Positions 51,079-60,227 of a stretch of 64,000 nucleotides of DNA are shown here, piece after piece. This DNA comes from Companilactobacillus ginsenosidimutans. Its GTDB lineage: Bacteria > Bacillota > Bacilli > Lactobacillales > Lactobacillaceae. The stretch's first letter is position 1, and each line of letters begins with the position of its first letter. The position numbers and the translations under genes are program-made. A model generated the notes under the pieces. That model was not told the DNA's origin. It ran no database searches and saw only the letters and a list, made by a program, of their open reading frames with translations. Location: contig NZ_CP012034.1 of assembly GCF_001050475.1 (NCBI RefSeq), positions 2,108,001 to 2,172,000 of the forward strand, given 5' to 3'.

Positions 51079-52430
51079 TGAAAAATACTAAAAAAATCAT
51101 TCTTCCGCTACTTTTAGTTGTCGGTGCTATCTTGGTTGCTGTCTTCAGTAATCCGGATGTTTCCAAAACTTCAGCTAGCGATAATCGAACACCAGTTGTA
51201 TTTTGGCATGAGTTAGGTGGACCAACTGAAGATGCTTTGGAAAAAGTTGTCGATGGTTTCAATAAGTCTCAAACAAAATATAAAGTAATTCCTAAGTACC
51301 AAGGTACTTACGATGAAGCTATTCAAAAAATCTTGCAAACACATGGTTCAAGCACATCTCCAGCTGTGTTCCAAGCTTTTGATATTTCAACAGCTCAAAT
51401 GATTCACAGTGGATATATTGCTCCAGTGCAAAATTTTATCGATCAAGATAACTATGATGTAAGTAAAATTTCACCAACTGCACGTGCATTTTATGCAAAT
51501 GGTGGTAAGCAACAAGGTATGCCATTCAATACTTCTCAACCAGTTTTATACTATAATGCCTCATTGTTGAAGAAGTATGGCATTACACCACCACCAGTTT
51601 CACCAACATATAGCGACATTACTCGTGTTGCCAAACAACTATATGAAAAGTCAGATCACAAAGTGAAAGGTATGACTGTTCAAGTTTATGGTTGGTTGAT
51701 GGAACAAGCATTAGCTAACTCTGGTGCATCAATAGCTAATAACAATGACGGTCACACTGGTAATCCGACTGAGGTTAAATTGAATAATGAAGCTTCTGTT
51801 AAATTCTTAGAATGGATTCGTGAAAACATCAAATCTGGTGACTTTATTGATTACGGTTCTGGTGCCAGTGCCGCAGCCAACCAAACTGCAGGTTTCTTGG
51901 CTGATAAAGTTGGAATCTTCATTCAATCATCAGCAAGCATGAGCCAATTACAAACTGGTAATAAGAATGAATTAGGTATTACATATTTCCCACATCCAGA
52001 TGGGCAAAAAGCTAATGGTGTTGCTATTGGTGGGGCAGCTCTTTGGATTGGTAATGATAAACCTAAAGATGTTCAACAAGGTGCATATGAATTTATCAAG
52101 TATGCTCTTAAACCAGAAGTTCAAGCGCAATGGCAAAAAGATACAGGATACTTAGCTTTGAACAAGGATTCACAAAAAACTAAGATTCTCCAAGATTTAT
52201 ATGCTAAAAATCCAGTTGCTAAAGTTCCTGGTCAACAGCTAGCGGCTGCAACTCCTAACTATTTCAACTCAGGTATTTTGATGGAGGGGATGCAACTTGC
52301 TCGTCAAAAGGAAGAGATCGCTATGGAAACTGTTTATAATGGTGGCGATATCAAGAAAGCTCTAGCTGAAGCGGATAAAGCAATCAACGAAAGCCTTCAA
52401 ACAAGTAATAAAGCTAACGGATACAAGTAA
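51078..52430 (+). CDS. ugpB: Glycerol-3-phosphate/glycerophosphodiester ABC importer binding protein (UgpB-like)
   Basis: The 450-residue protein has one N-terminal hydrophobic segment (about 8-24), without a lipobox Cys, so it may be anchored by an uncleaved helix or cut near TSAS. The mature part follows UgpB closely: VVFWHELGGPTEDAL, FDISTAQMIHSGYIAPV, MPFNTSQPVLYYNASLLKKYG, and GGAALWIG late. Ligands should be sn-glycerol-3-phosphate or glycerophosphodiesters. A PhoP-type box before the operon fits. Other CUT1 sugars cannot be excluded. Confidence 0.85.
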   Translation: MKNTKKIILPLLLVVGAILVAVFSNPDVSKTSASDNRTPVVFWHELGGPTEDALEKVVDGFNKSQTKYKVIPKYQGTYDEAIQKILQTHGSSTSPAVFQAFDISTAQMIHSGYIAPVQNFIDQDNYDVSKISPTARAFYANGGKQQGMPFNTSQPVLYYNASLLKKYGITPPPVSPTYSDITRVAKQLYEKSDHKVKGMTVQVYGWLMEQALANSGASIANNNDGHTGNPTEVKLNNEASVKFLEWIRENIKSGDFIDYGSGASAAANQTAGFLADKVGIFIQSSASMSQLQTGNKNELGITYFPHPDGQKANGVAIGGAALWIGNDKPKDVQQGAYEFIKYALKPEVQAQWQKDTGYLALNKDSQKTKILQDLYAKNPVAKVPGQQLAAATPNYFNSGILMEGMQLARQKEEIAMETVYNGGDIKKALAEADKAINESLQTSNKANGYK

Positions 52431-52440
52431 ATATGCACAA

Positions 52441-52477
52441 AAAAATACAAGCCCGGGGGGACTTGTATTTTTTTTTG
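52441..52477 (+). terminator. Terminator of the ugp operon
   Basis: AAATACAAG-CCCGGGGGGA-CTTGTATTT with T-run, serving perhaps both strands. Confidence 0.85.
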
Positions 52478-52484
52478 TTATAAA

Positions 52485-53654
52485 TTATTCAGCATCATAT
52501 GCTTTTTGGAATAATTGAACGATTTCGTCTTTGTTACCCTTACGAGGGTTTGAGAAGGCATTTCCATCTTTCAATGCATTTTCAGCCATAAGTTCGAAGT
52601 CTTCTGGTTTTGCACCGATAGCTTTGATACTACGTGGAATACCAACATCATCAGCCATTTGTCTCATAGCTTTAACAGCTAGTTGAGCGGCATCACGTGT
52701 TGAAAGGCCACTGATATCTTCACCCATTGCAACAGCTAATTCAGCGAATCTTTCTGGGTTAGAAACAATGTTATATTCCTCAACGATAGGTAGTAAGATA
52801 GCACAACATACACCATGTGGAGCATCATATTGACCACCAAGTTGGTGAGCCATTGCGTGAACATAACCAAGGTCAGCATTGTTGAATGCCATACCACCAA
52901 GCATTTCAGCTTCAACCATCTTAGTACGAGCTTCAACATCGTGACCATTTGAGTAAGCTTCACGAAGTGAGTGTTCAACTAATTTGATACCTTCAAGACA
53001 TTGAGCATCTGTGATTTCGTTACGGTTAGTTGAAACATAAGGTTCTATTAATTGAACAAATGTGTCCATACCAGTTGCGGCTGTAAGTTTCTTAGGAACA
53101 TCCAACATCAACATTGGATCGTTGAATGATACAAGTGGAATATTTCTCCATGAAACAACAACGAACTTAAGGTGTGTTTCAGTATTTGTGATAACACAGT
53201 GTCTTGTAAGTTCTGAACCAGTTCCGGCAGTTGTATTAACAGCCATCAATGGTGGTAAGGCATTTTCAAGTGTTTCGATACCAGCAAGTTTTGTGATATC
53301 GTCACCGTTTGTCAAAATAATACCAGTACCTTTACCAGTATCGTGGGCAGAACCACCACCAACAGTGATGATACCGTCACAATCATTGTCTAAGTAAACT
53401 TTTTTAGCAGCTTGAATGTTATGTACTTTAGGGTTTGGTTCAACACCATTATAAATAGTGTATTTTACGCCAGCCTTTGTAAGTGAATCAAGTGTTTGGG
53501 CAACTGGGCCGTTGTCGACACTTTCCAAAAATTTATCTGTGACAATTAATGGGTTTGTCATATTTAGCATCTTGGCACGATCACCAATTTTTTCAATAAC
53601 ACCAGCACCGAAGAAGTTGACACTAGGCATTAAGAAATCAAAATTTTCTTTCAT
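52485..53654 (-). CDS. Iron-containing alcohol dehydrogenase (1,3-propanediol dehydrogenase-like)
   Basis: The 389-residue enzyme has the group III ADH NAD motif GGGSAHDTGK (about 98-107) and iron-site motif VHAMAHQLGGQYDAPHG (about 266-282) with its three His. Length and sequence match DhaT/FucO-type enzymes (382-390). It interconverts an alcohol or diol and aldehyde with NADH; 3-hydroxypropanal, lactaldehyde and acetaldehyde are all possible. GAGGAGG lies 7 nt before the ATG. It is monocistronic. Confidence 0.9.
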   Translation of the reverse strand: MKENFDFLMPSVNFFGAGVIEKIGDRAKMLNMTNPLIVTDKFLESVDNGPVAQTLDSLTKAGVKYTIYNGVEPNPKVHNIQAAKKVYLDNDCDGIITVGGGSAHDTGKGTGIILTNGDDITKLAGIETLENALPPLMAVNTTAGTGSELTRHCVITNTETHLKFVVVSWRNIPLVSFNDPMLMLDVPKKLTAATGMDTFVQLIEPYVSTNRNEITDAQCLEGIKLVEHSLREAYSNGHDVEARTKMVEAEMLGGMAFNNADLGYVHAMAHQLGGQYDAPHGVCCAILLPIVEEYNIVSNPERFAELAVAMGEDISGLSTRDAAQLAVKAMRQMADDVGIPRSIKAIGAKPEDFELMAENALKDGNAFSNPRKGNKDEIVQLFQKAYDAE

Positions 53655-53780
53655 AAGAGTTCCTCCTCTTTTACAAAATCAATTTTATATATTAATGAAA
53701 GGCTTTTCAATAACTTTGTTACATCATTAACAAATTGGACATAATTTTATAACAAATTTTCAAATAATAAATTTGAACAA

Positions 53781-53811
53781 AAAAAATAGATGTTTTCTAG
53801 ACATCTATTTT
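53781..53811. terminator. Terminator after mntH
   Basis: AAATAGATGT-tttct-AGACATCTATTT with A/T tracts. Confidence 0.75.
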
Positions 53812-53822
53812 GAATTATTTGA

Positions 53823-55187
53823 CTATGCAGTTGGGTTGAAAGTTGTATAAATCAACCATAGGTTTAAGATTGTTAAAATTACGGCAATAAAGTAACCTAG
53901 ATATTTTATAATTTTGTTATTCTTAAATTCACCCATCAATCCTTTATCACTAGAATACTTAATTAGTGGGAAGATTGAAAATGGTAAGGCAATACTCAAG
54001 AATACCTGTGAAAGTGTTAACAACTGTTCAATTTTCGCTTCGTTACCGTGATAGATTACCGCGAAGGCGATAACTGGAATGATTGAAAGCAAACGTGTAA
54101 TAACACGTCTTGCCCAAAGCTTCATCTTCATGTGGATGAAACCTTCCATAACGATTTGACCAGATAGGGTACCAGTGATTGTTGAATTTTGACCTGATGC
54201 CAATAGGGCAACGGCGAATAATGTACTCAAGACTGGACTAGCAACAGCACCGGCAACTTTTGGATCTTGTAAAGCATTGTACAAATCAACGAATCGACCT
54301 AAGTCACTCTTTGTACCGTAGAATAAAGCGGCACCTAGAAGAAGTAACAATGTGTTAACGATGAAAGCTAATGTCAGTTGAATATTTGAATCCCAAGTTG
54401 AGAATCTAACAGCTTGGTGAATACTCTTTGGATCATTTTTGTCGTATTTTCTTGCCTGCGAAATAGAAGAATGTAGATACAAGTTATGAGGCATAACTGT
54501 AGCACCAACAATACCTAATGACAGGTAGAGCATACTTTGATTTTGAAGAATAACTGGGTCTGGAATGAAACCAACAACCATTTCTCCAAGATTTGGTTGA
54601 GCTAAGATAACTTCGTAAAGGAAGACTACCAAGATAACCAAGATTAATGCGGCAACGATGGCTTCGATTTTTCTGAAACCTAATTTCATTAAAACGAGTA
54701 GTAGTAAAACATCGAATGCGGTAATTATAATACCCAATAATACTGGAATATTGAATAATAGCTTTAAGGCAATGGCTGAACCAATGATTTCGGCGATATC
54801 CGTCGCCATAATCGCAAGCTCAGTGATTATCCAAAGGAAGATTCCCCCGGCTTTACTTGTATTTTCTCGCGTTAATTGTGCTAAATCTTTTCCTGTAACA
54901 ATCCCCAATTTTGCGGACATATATTGTAACAACATAGCAATTAAACTGGAAATCAAAATAACTGTTAGCAGTTTATATTTGAATTGAGCACCACCGGCGA
55001 TTGATGTTACCCAATTACCTGGATCCATGTATCCAACAGCAACAAGTGCTCCTGGGCCACTATATGCAAGAAGGGTTTTGAAAAATCCTGCATTAGTTGG
55101 GACTTCAACGGTATTATTAATCTCTTCTAGAGATGGACCGTTGGCATAATGGATTAGGCCTTCGTGTTTGTCTTTTTTATCACTCAA
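53823..55187 (-). CDS. mntH: Nramp Mn2+/H+ symporter
   Basis: The 454-residue protein has 11 helices and the Nramp motifs [16 protein letters not shown] (about 56-71), with metal-binding Asp and Asn, and [11 protein letters not shown] (about 232-242), with the TM6 Met/His. The consensus transport loop [19 protein letters not shown] is also present. It imports manganese. The start is TTG after GGGGG. A DtxR/MntR-like palindrome lies about 74 bp upstream (55261-55278). Firm family call. Confidence 0.94.
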   Translation of the reverse strand: MSDKKDKHEGLIHYANGPSLEEINNTVEVPTNAGFFKTLLAYSGPGALVAVGYMDPGNWVTSIAGGAQFKYKLLTVILISSLIAMLLQYMSAKLGIVTGKDLAQLTRENTSKAGGIFLWIITELAIMATDIAEIIGSAIALKLLFNIPVLLGIIITAFDVLLLLVLMKLGFRKIEAIVAALILVILVVFLYEVILAQPNLGEMVVGFIPDPVILQNQSMLYLSLGIVGATVMPHNLYLHSSISQARKYDKNDPKSIHQAVRFSTWDSNIQLTLAFIVNTLLLLLGAALFYGTKSDLGRFVDLYNALQDPKVAGAVASPVLSTLFAVALLASGQNSTITGTLSGQIVMEGFIHMKMKLWARRVITRLLSIIPVIAFAVIYHGNEAKIEQLLTLSQVFLSIALPFSIFPLIKYSSDKGLMGEFKNNKIIKYLGYFIAVILTILNLWLIYTTFNPTA

Positions 55188-55260
55188 GCTTATTTCCCCC
55201 TTTTGTTTCTCAAATTATAATAACACTCAATGAATAAGTATTAAACCGGTATAAGAAATA

Positions 55261-55278
55261 ATTTAGGCATGCTTAAAT
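55261..55278. promoter_or_regulatory. Candidate MntR/DtxR-type operator
   Basis: ATTTAGGCATGCTTAAAT is an 18-bp palindrome with one mismatched pair. TTTAGG...CTTAAA resembles manganese-responsive MntR/SirR boxes. It lies between mntH and the divergent 155-aa gene. Confidence 0.45.
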
Positions 55279-55391
55279 ATATTTATATAGTTTAAAAAAG
55301 AATATTATTTTTTGAGAAAAACTGAGCAAGTGTTTGAAATACTAATAGAGGTAACTTACAATACAGATACAAGAAAGGAACGGTGAAGATT

Positions 55392-55859
55392 ATGTATGGA
55401 ATAATAATTTTTATCGACGTTGTATTCTTAGTAGGAGCTATCTTTAGTATTTATTGGCAATCACAAATTGAAATCAGAGCAACCTATAAGTTCTCAACTC
55501 TGATTTTTGCTGTATTTGTTGGTGCCTGGCTAATGGTTTCGCCGGTCAATCGCCTTGCATACATCTTCATGGTTGCTGAATTCGTTACGATTACAGTCAT
55601 GAATGGTGTTGGCGGCATCGGTAATAAGAAAATCATTTTGAGTGGTTTTTATTCTGGAGTGTTGGATTATTCACAAATCGTTCATGTTACCTTGATTCCA
55701 ATTGAGATACCTGGACAAGGTGAGCGAGTTGCAGTTATTTTCAACACTAAGCGTCCCCAACAAATTGAGCTCAATTTTAAGAGATCATACAAGGAAATTG
55801 AAAAATTTTTACAAGATAAACTTTCAAAAGATGTCCAAGTTGAGATTGGGCAAGTTTAA
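55392..55859 (+). CDS. Hypothetical membrane protein (155 aa)
   Basis: Three helices (about 3-20, 32-50 and 54-75) are followed by a soluble part (about 80-155) with alternating strands (YSQIVHVTLIPIEI, ERVAVIFNTK) and a final Lys-rich helix. The layout resembles small PH-like or YcxB-like membrane proteins. GGTGA lies 5 nt before the ATG at 55392; a GTG three codons earlier is the alternative. It ends at a strong terminator. Function unknown. Confidence 0.7.
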   Translation: MYGIIIFIDVVFLVGAIFSIYWQSQIEIRATYKFSTLIFAVFVGAWLMVSPVNRLAYIFMVAEFVTITVMNGVGGIGNKKIILSGFYSGVLDYSQIVHVTLIPIEIPGQGERVAVIFNTKRPQQIELNFKRSYKEIEKFLQDKLSKDVQVEIGQV

Positions 55860-55868
55860 GTTGAATCT

Positions 55869-55913
55869 AAAAAGTCCAGCAATATCAAATTTGATATTAC
55901 TGGACTTTTTTTA
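55869..55913. terminator. Bidirectional terminator
   Basis: AAGTCCAGCAATATCAAA/TTTGATATTACTGGACTT then seven T; shared by convergent genes. Confidence 0.88.
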
Positions 55914-57530
55914 ATTGGCGCCATTGATGTCGCGGTTGATGTAACCGATATATCCAATGGCTATTAGAACAACTCCGATGGCAATTTGCCACCAGAAAGT
56001 TCCAGGATCAAGTGTGTGAACTGGAACCTTTGGTACATATCCAAAAGGTGTTAATTTTGACCACCATTCAGGTAATTTAATTAATTTTCCAAAGTATTGA
56101 ATGAAAAGTGCCACGATTAAATATCCATATCCTAAGTTAGCTAGTTTTGGAGTCCAGCCGATTAAGGCGGCCGAAATACCTAGCATAATTAACATTGGTG
56201 AGATATATCCATAGAAACCACGCATGAAAATGTGCAAGCCGATTGGGTGTGTCATTGAATAAACTCCACCTAATTGTAAGCCCCAAAGTGTCATGAAGAG
56301 AACTAAATAAGTTGTGAATAAAGCTAAAGTTAATGTGTCAGTAAATAATCTTGCTCTACCAACAGGTTTAGCATGAATCATTTCCAAAAATCCTTTGCTT
56401 TCACCAGTTTTTAGATAGTTGATAAGTTGTACTCCGGGTATGGTTGATAACACTCCGAAGACTATCATCAAAACACTGGTGAACTCTTTGATAATCAATA
56501 TGTTAGCTTCATGCACTGCGTTTGGACCCAGCAATGTACCAATTGTAGGATTTGTTTTCAAGATATCTCCAATTGAATTGAAGATGGATCCATAAGTAAA
56601 TCCGAGAATCATCATACCGATTGCCCAGACAATAATAGTTGTTCTGTGTAATCTCCAAAATAGTCCTAGAGGTCCGTTTAAAAACACGGAGGCCCGAGCA
56701 CGTCCGGCCCGAGTTGCGATAACGCCGGCTCCCATATCGCGTTTTTGATTAATTATCATTGCTAGAATAGCGACGATAATTGAGAAAGCTAGCATAAGCC
56801 AAACTGGGGTCCAGTCGTTATTTTTATAAGTTGAGAATTTTTCGACCCAGCCGAAAGGCACCCACCAAGTTATTTTAGGATTTGAAACATCAGTCATCAT
56901 TCTGGCGATGTACATAATTCCGAAAATCAAGTATGCCAGGATTGAAGCGGAACGTGAATTGTCAACAAGTTGTGCAACGAAAGCAGCGATGCTGGCAAAC
57001 ATTAATCCAGAAAAGCCTAAACCGATTCCCAATAGGAAGTCACCATTGATATCAGTTCCATCCAAGTTTGCGGCAATTAGTCCTAGTGAATAAAATAGTC
57101 CAATTCCTAAATTCAAAATGACAACTTCAATTAAAGTTGCAGTTAAGTTAGAAATTTTTCCAACAGCGTGAGAACGAATCATTTCGAGAATTCCTGAGTC
57201 TTCATCACCACGAGTATTCTTAATGACAATTGAGTAATTCATAATTGCGGCCATAATTGCCATGAATACGGTCATTTCAGCTGCAAAGATATCAGCAGTT
57301 GTGTAAGGACCAGCTGGCATTTTTCCGAAAAGGGATGTCATCGCTGGTGACTTTAAAGTAGAAACGATTGATGCAATTGAAGCTTTCGTTCCATAAAGTG
57401 AAGTGAATTTAGCAGCAACTGCGGCGAAGAGGCCACCCATTGCGACAAGCCAGATAACTAATTTCAACCAGTCTTTTCGAAGACTTAATCTGGTTAAAAA
57501 TCCAGTTCTGGCAAAATTGCGGCTATCCAT
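55911..57530 (-). CDS. ABC exporter permease (two-half, TetAB/BcrB-like)
   Basis: The 539-residue permease has about 12 helices in two similar halves, each beginning with an LRKDWLK- or FWRLHRT-like segment. The sequence GDEDSGILEMIRSHAVGK (about 109-126) and its second-half counterpart GESKGFLEMIHAKPVGR are ABC-2-type exporter motifs. With the ATPase it likely exports drugs or peptides. I start at 57530 (GGTGG 8 nt upstream), which overlaps the ATPase stop by 8 bp. The TetR gene across the divergent promoter is its likely regulator. Confidence 0.85.
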   Translation of the reverse strand: MDSRNFARTGFLTRLSLRKDWLKLVIWLVAMGGLFAAVAAKFTSLYGTKASIASIVSTLKSPAMTSLFGKMPAGPYTTADIFAAEMTVFMAIMAAIMNYSIVIKNTRGDEDSGILEMIRSHAVGKISNLTATLIEVVILNLGIGLFYSLGLIAANLDGTDINGDFLLGIGLGFSGLMFASIAAFVAQLVDNSRSASILAYLIFGIMYIARMMTDVSNPKITWWVPFGWVEKFSTYKNNDWTPVWLMLAFSIIVAILAMIINQKRDMGAGVIATRAGRARASVFLNGPLGLFWRLHRTTIIVWAIGMMILGFTYGSIFNSIGDILKTNPTIGTLLGPNAVHEANILIIKEFTSVLMIVFGVLSTIPGVQLINYLKTGESKGFLEMIHAKPVGRARLFTDTLTLALFTTYLVLFMTLWGLQLGGVYSMTHPIGLHIFMRGFYGYISPMLIMLGISAALIGWTPKLANLGYGYLIVALFIQYFGKLIKLPEWWSKLTPFGYVPKVPVHTLDPGTFWWQIAIGVVLIAIGYIGYINRDINGAN

Positions 57531-58452
57531 TGTTAGCACCACCTTTTTCTTCGGAGTCGGAATCATAATATCTCATGAATAAATCTTCCAAAGTAGGTGG
57601 AGTTGATTGTAAGCTGACAATTTGTTTTCCAGACAAATATGCCATGATTTTTCCAATGTGTTCAGTATCGACTGAGAATTGTTGAAGTCCATTTTCCTGA
57701 GTTATGACATTGTGAACGCCTTCCATCGAAGAAAGTTCTGGTGTATCCTCAATAGTTTTGAATTCAACCACTGTTCTAGTTAGGTGACGCATCTCAGCCA
57801 AAGTACCAGTTTCAACGACTTCACCTTTACGAATAATTCCGATGCGGTCACACATTTTTTCTACTTCTGACAAAATGTGGCTGGAAAGAAGCACGGCTTT
57901 ACCGTTTTTCTTCAATTCTTCAACGGATTGTTGGAAATATTCCTCATTTAAAGGATCAAGGCCAGAAGTTGGTTCATCGAAAATGTAGAAATCAGCATCA
58001 GTTGAAAAAGCAGCTATTAATGCCACTTTTTGACGATTACCTTTCGAGTATGTCCGAGCTTTCTTAGTAGGGTCAAGCTGGAATCGTTTGATCATTTCAT
58101 CAGTTTTGGAGGAATGCTTGCTGCCACCAAGTTTTAAGAACAAGTCAATGATTTCGCCACCAGTCAAATTTGGCCACAAGTAGACATCGCCAGGTACGTA
58201 GGCAATTCGTTTGTGGATTGAAACTGCATCCTTGAAAACATCCTTGCCGAAAATTGTTGCTGTTCCACCGCTAGCACGCAGAATTCCTAATAGAGTTCTG
58301 ATGGTAGTTGATTTACCAGCACCATTAGGCCCGATGAATCCGAAAACTTCACCAGGATAAACATCGAAAGTTACGTTTTTTAAAGCTTTAAATTTTCCAA
58401 ATTGTTTTTGCAAATTATCAATATGTAAAATTGGTTGATTTGAATAGTTCAT
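57523..58452 (-). CDS. ABC exporter ATP-binding protein
   Basis: The 309-residue ATPase has Walker A GPNGAGKST (about 40-48), an LSGGQ-equivalent reading YSKGNRQK (about 140-147; the degenerate form known in BcrA-like exporters), Walker B FYIFDEPTSG and switch His in LLSSHILSE. Its C-terminal tail (about 225-300) is typical of drug-export ATPases. I start at 58452 with GGGGGTG 4 nt upstream; the longer frame to 58623 lacks a site and crosses the operator. Confidence 0.88.
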   Translation of the reverse strand: MNYSNQPILHIDNLQKQFGKFKALKNVTFDVYPGEVFGFIGPNGAGKSTTIRTLLGILRASGGTATIFGKDVFKDAVSIHKRIAYVPGDVYLWPNLTGGEIIDLFLKLGGSKHSSKTDEMIKRFQLDPTKKARTYSKGNRQKVALIAAFSTDADFYIFDEPTSGLDPLNEEYFQQSVEELKKNGKAVLLSSHILSEVEKMCDRIGIIRKGEVVETGTLAEMRHLTRTVVEFKTIEDTPELSSMEGVHNVITQENGLQQFSVDTEHIGKIMAYLSGKQIVSLQSTPPTLEDLFMRYYDSDSEEKGGANNG

Positions 58453-58468
58453 ATTACACCCCCGAGAA

Positions 58469-58497
58469 AGTGAACTATGCTTCTTGAATAGTTCACT
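58469..58497. promoter_or_regulatory. TetR-type operator
   Basis: A perfect 10-bp inverted repeat AGTGAACTAT-N9-ATAGTTCACT, with related half-sites AATAGTTC (58443-58450) and TGAACTATTT (58556-58565). It lies between the ABC exporter and the TetR gene, so autoregulation and exporter repression are likely. Confidence 0.75.
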
Positions 58498-58642
58498 ATT
58501 TACTCGTATAGTATAGCCAGTTATAAGGGCTGTCAATCCTGATATACCAGGAAACTGAACTATTTTATAGCCATTTTTATGAAACGTTATTACTACAAGT
58601 AAATAACTGAAATATTTTAGCAAAATAATTTTGGAGGCGATG

Positions 58643-59248
58643 ATGATGGATGGGAATCAATTACGTAAAAACAAGAAAAAAGAAGATATTAAGAATGCCG
58701 CATACAAGATGTTCATGACTTATGGATTCAAGAAAACATCAATTGCGCAAGTAGCAAAATTAGCCGGATGTTCTCAAGTAACGCTGTATAAATATTTTCC
58801 CAGTAAAGTCGATCTCGGGCGTGCAATTGTCATGTCTTTGATTGTTGACGGTTATGATGAGTACGACAAGCAACTGGATGATACCAGCAAATCATTCATG
58901 GATAAAATGCAAGATATGATGGTCAGCAGTGTCAATATTTCAGATAACATCAATAACGATTTTTTCAAATTTATGATTGATGAATTCCAAGGGCGCAACG
59001 GCGACGACCATGTTATGAAAAAGTATGACATGCTTAAATTTGGATTTTGGCGGAAGTTATTGAATCAAGGTCGTGCAGAACATGTGGTTAGTGATGAAAT
59101 ATCTGATTATGGTGCAATGATATATTTAGATATGTATGTCCAATATGTTATGCGTCCGGGTGGAGTCTCTTATAAGAACGCGGTTGAAATGAAGAAGCAT
59201 GAGAAAGAATTGGTACACATGTTTTTCTACGGGATAATTGGCAAGTAA
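58643..59248 (+). CDS. TetR/AcrR family regulator
   Basis: The 201-residue protein has an N-terminal TetR DNA-binding domain (about 10-58) with FMTYGFKKTSIAQVAKLAGCSQVTLYKYFPSK. The C-terminal helical domain is variable, for ligand binding and dimer formation. Three in-frame ATGs follow GGAGG (58640, 58643, 58646); spacing favours the second or third. It stands divergent from an ABC exporter across a palindromic operator. Ligand unknown. Confidence 0.88.
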   Translation: MMDGNQLRKNKKKEDIKNAAYKMFMTYGFKKTSIAQVAKLAGCSQVTLYKYFPSKVDLGRAIVMSLIVDGYDEYDKQLDDTSKSFMDKMQDMMVSSVNISDNINNDFFKFMIDEFQGRNGDDHVMKKYDMLKFGFWRKLLNQGRAEHVVSDEISDYGAMIYLDMYVQYVMRPGGVSYKNAVEMKKHEKELVHMFFYGIIGK

Positions 59249-59264
59249 TTGGCTGACAAGCCAA

Positions 59265-59297
59265 AACTAACTGAGACTAATCTCTCAGTTTTTTTTA
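59265..59297 (+). terminator. Terminator after TetR gene
   Basis: AACTGAGA-ctaatc-TCTCAGTT with T-run. Confidence 0.75.
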
Positions 59298-59313
59298 TTG
59301 GTTGTATAACCAA
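59298..59313. promoter_or_regulatory. Short palindrome upstream of the secreted SLAP-like gene
   Basis: TTGGTT-GTAT-AACCAA is a perfect 6-bp inverted repeat about 35 bp before the ATG. It may be an operator or chance. Confidence 0.25.
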
Positions 59314-59348
59314 GTTTTATACGTTAATCTTTATTCGAGGTGAATATT

Positions 59349-60125
59349 ATGGAAAAAATTGTAGTTAGTTTATTTGCAGGATTATTACTGCTTGGAACTG
59401 CCAGTACTCTAGACGTATCAACTGCTTCAGCTGATTCAAGTGCCACAGCCACAGAACAATCTCCAAGTGAAAACTACGTTGTATTTATGATTACGGGGAA
59501 TGCTTCAGTTTACGGACCAAACGGAATGGATTTGAAGATGCCAGCACCTATTAGCAACAAGTCGTATCAAGTTTCAACTAAGGATATCGTTACGTTAAAG
59601 GATGGAACAGTTCTTTATCCAATCAACAACGATAACCAATATGTTAAATCGACTGAGGTTGAAGTTGCACAGAACAACGAAGAACCAGCCGATAATTACA
59701 TTGCTTTCATGATTACGGGAAATGCTCCAGTTTATTCTCCAACTGGCATGGATTTGAAGATGTTAGCACCAATTAGTAATAAAAATTATGAAGTTTCAAC
59801 TAAAGACATTATCAAATTAGATGATGGAACATATTTATATCCTATTAATGATTTTAATCAATACGTTAAATCGACCGATGTCGAACAAGCTTTGAACTCT
59901 GAAACACCTATTCAGTGGAAAACAACACCGCTAGATACAATCGTTCATACTAAAGATTTGATTGGTATACCTTTATATGATCAAGATGGAAATATTATCG
60001 AATATCAAGCACTAGGCGCTGATTCATATTGGTACACAGATAAAAAGATTGAGAATCCAAAAACTGGTGAAGTCTTCTATCGAGTATCAACCAATGAATA
60101 TGTAAGTAGTGTAGATATAATTTAA
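59349..60125 (+). CDS. Secreted SLAP-like surface protein with three repeats
   Basis: The 258-residue precursor has a signal peptide (cut near TASAD, about 31). Two near-identical units follow (about 43-110 and 116-180): FMITGNA-VY, MDLKM-APISNK, VSTKDI, LYPIN and QYVKST. A third, diverged unit (about 195-258) has IPLYDQDGNII, YWYTDK and FYRVSTNEYVSSVDI. The pattern of Tyr-rich strand ending in YVKS resembles SLAP cell-wall domains. GAGGTG lies 6 nt before the ATG. It directly precedes signal peptidase I. Confidence 0.7.
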   Translation: MEKIVVSLFAGLLLLGTASTLDVSTASADSSATATEQSPSENYVVFMITGNASVYGPNGMDLKMPAPISNKSYQVSTKDIVTLKDGTVLYPINNDNQYVKSTEVEVAQNNEEPADNYIAFMITGNAPVYSPTGMDLKMLAPISNKNYEVSTKDIIKLDDGTYLYPINDFNQYVKSTDVEQALNSETPIQWKTTPLDTIVHTKDLIGIPLYDQDGNIIEYQALGADSYWYTDKKIENPKTGEVFYRVSTNEYVSSVDII

Positions 60126-60133
60126 TTTATACA

Positions 60134-60166
60134 AAAAATCTTTCGATATTTTGAAAGATTTTTTAT
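60134..60166 (+). terminator. Terminator after the SLAP-like gene
   Basis: AAAATCTTTC-gatatttt-GAAAGATTTTTT. Confidence 0.8.
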
Positions 60167-60227
60167 TTTGTGCGGTATCATATAAGTGCGATATATCAAA
60201 TGATGAGGGTCAATTGAGGTCGAGGAT

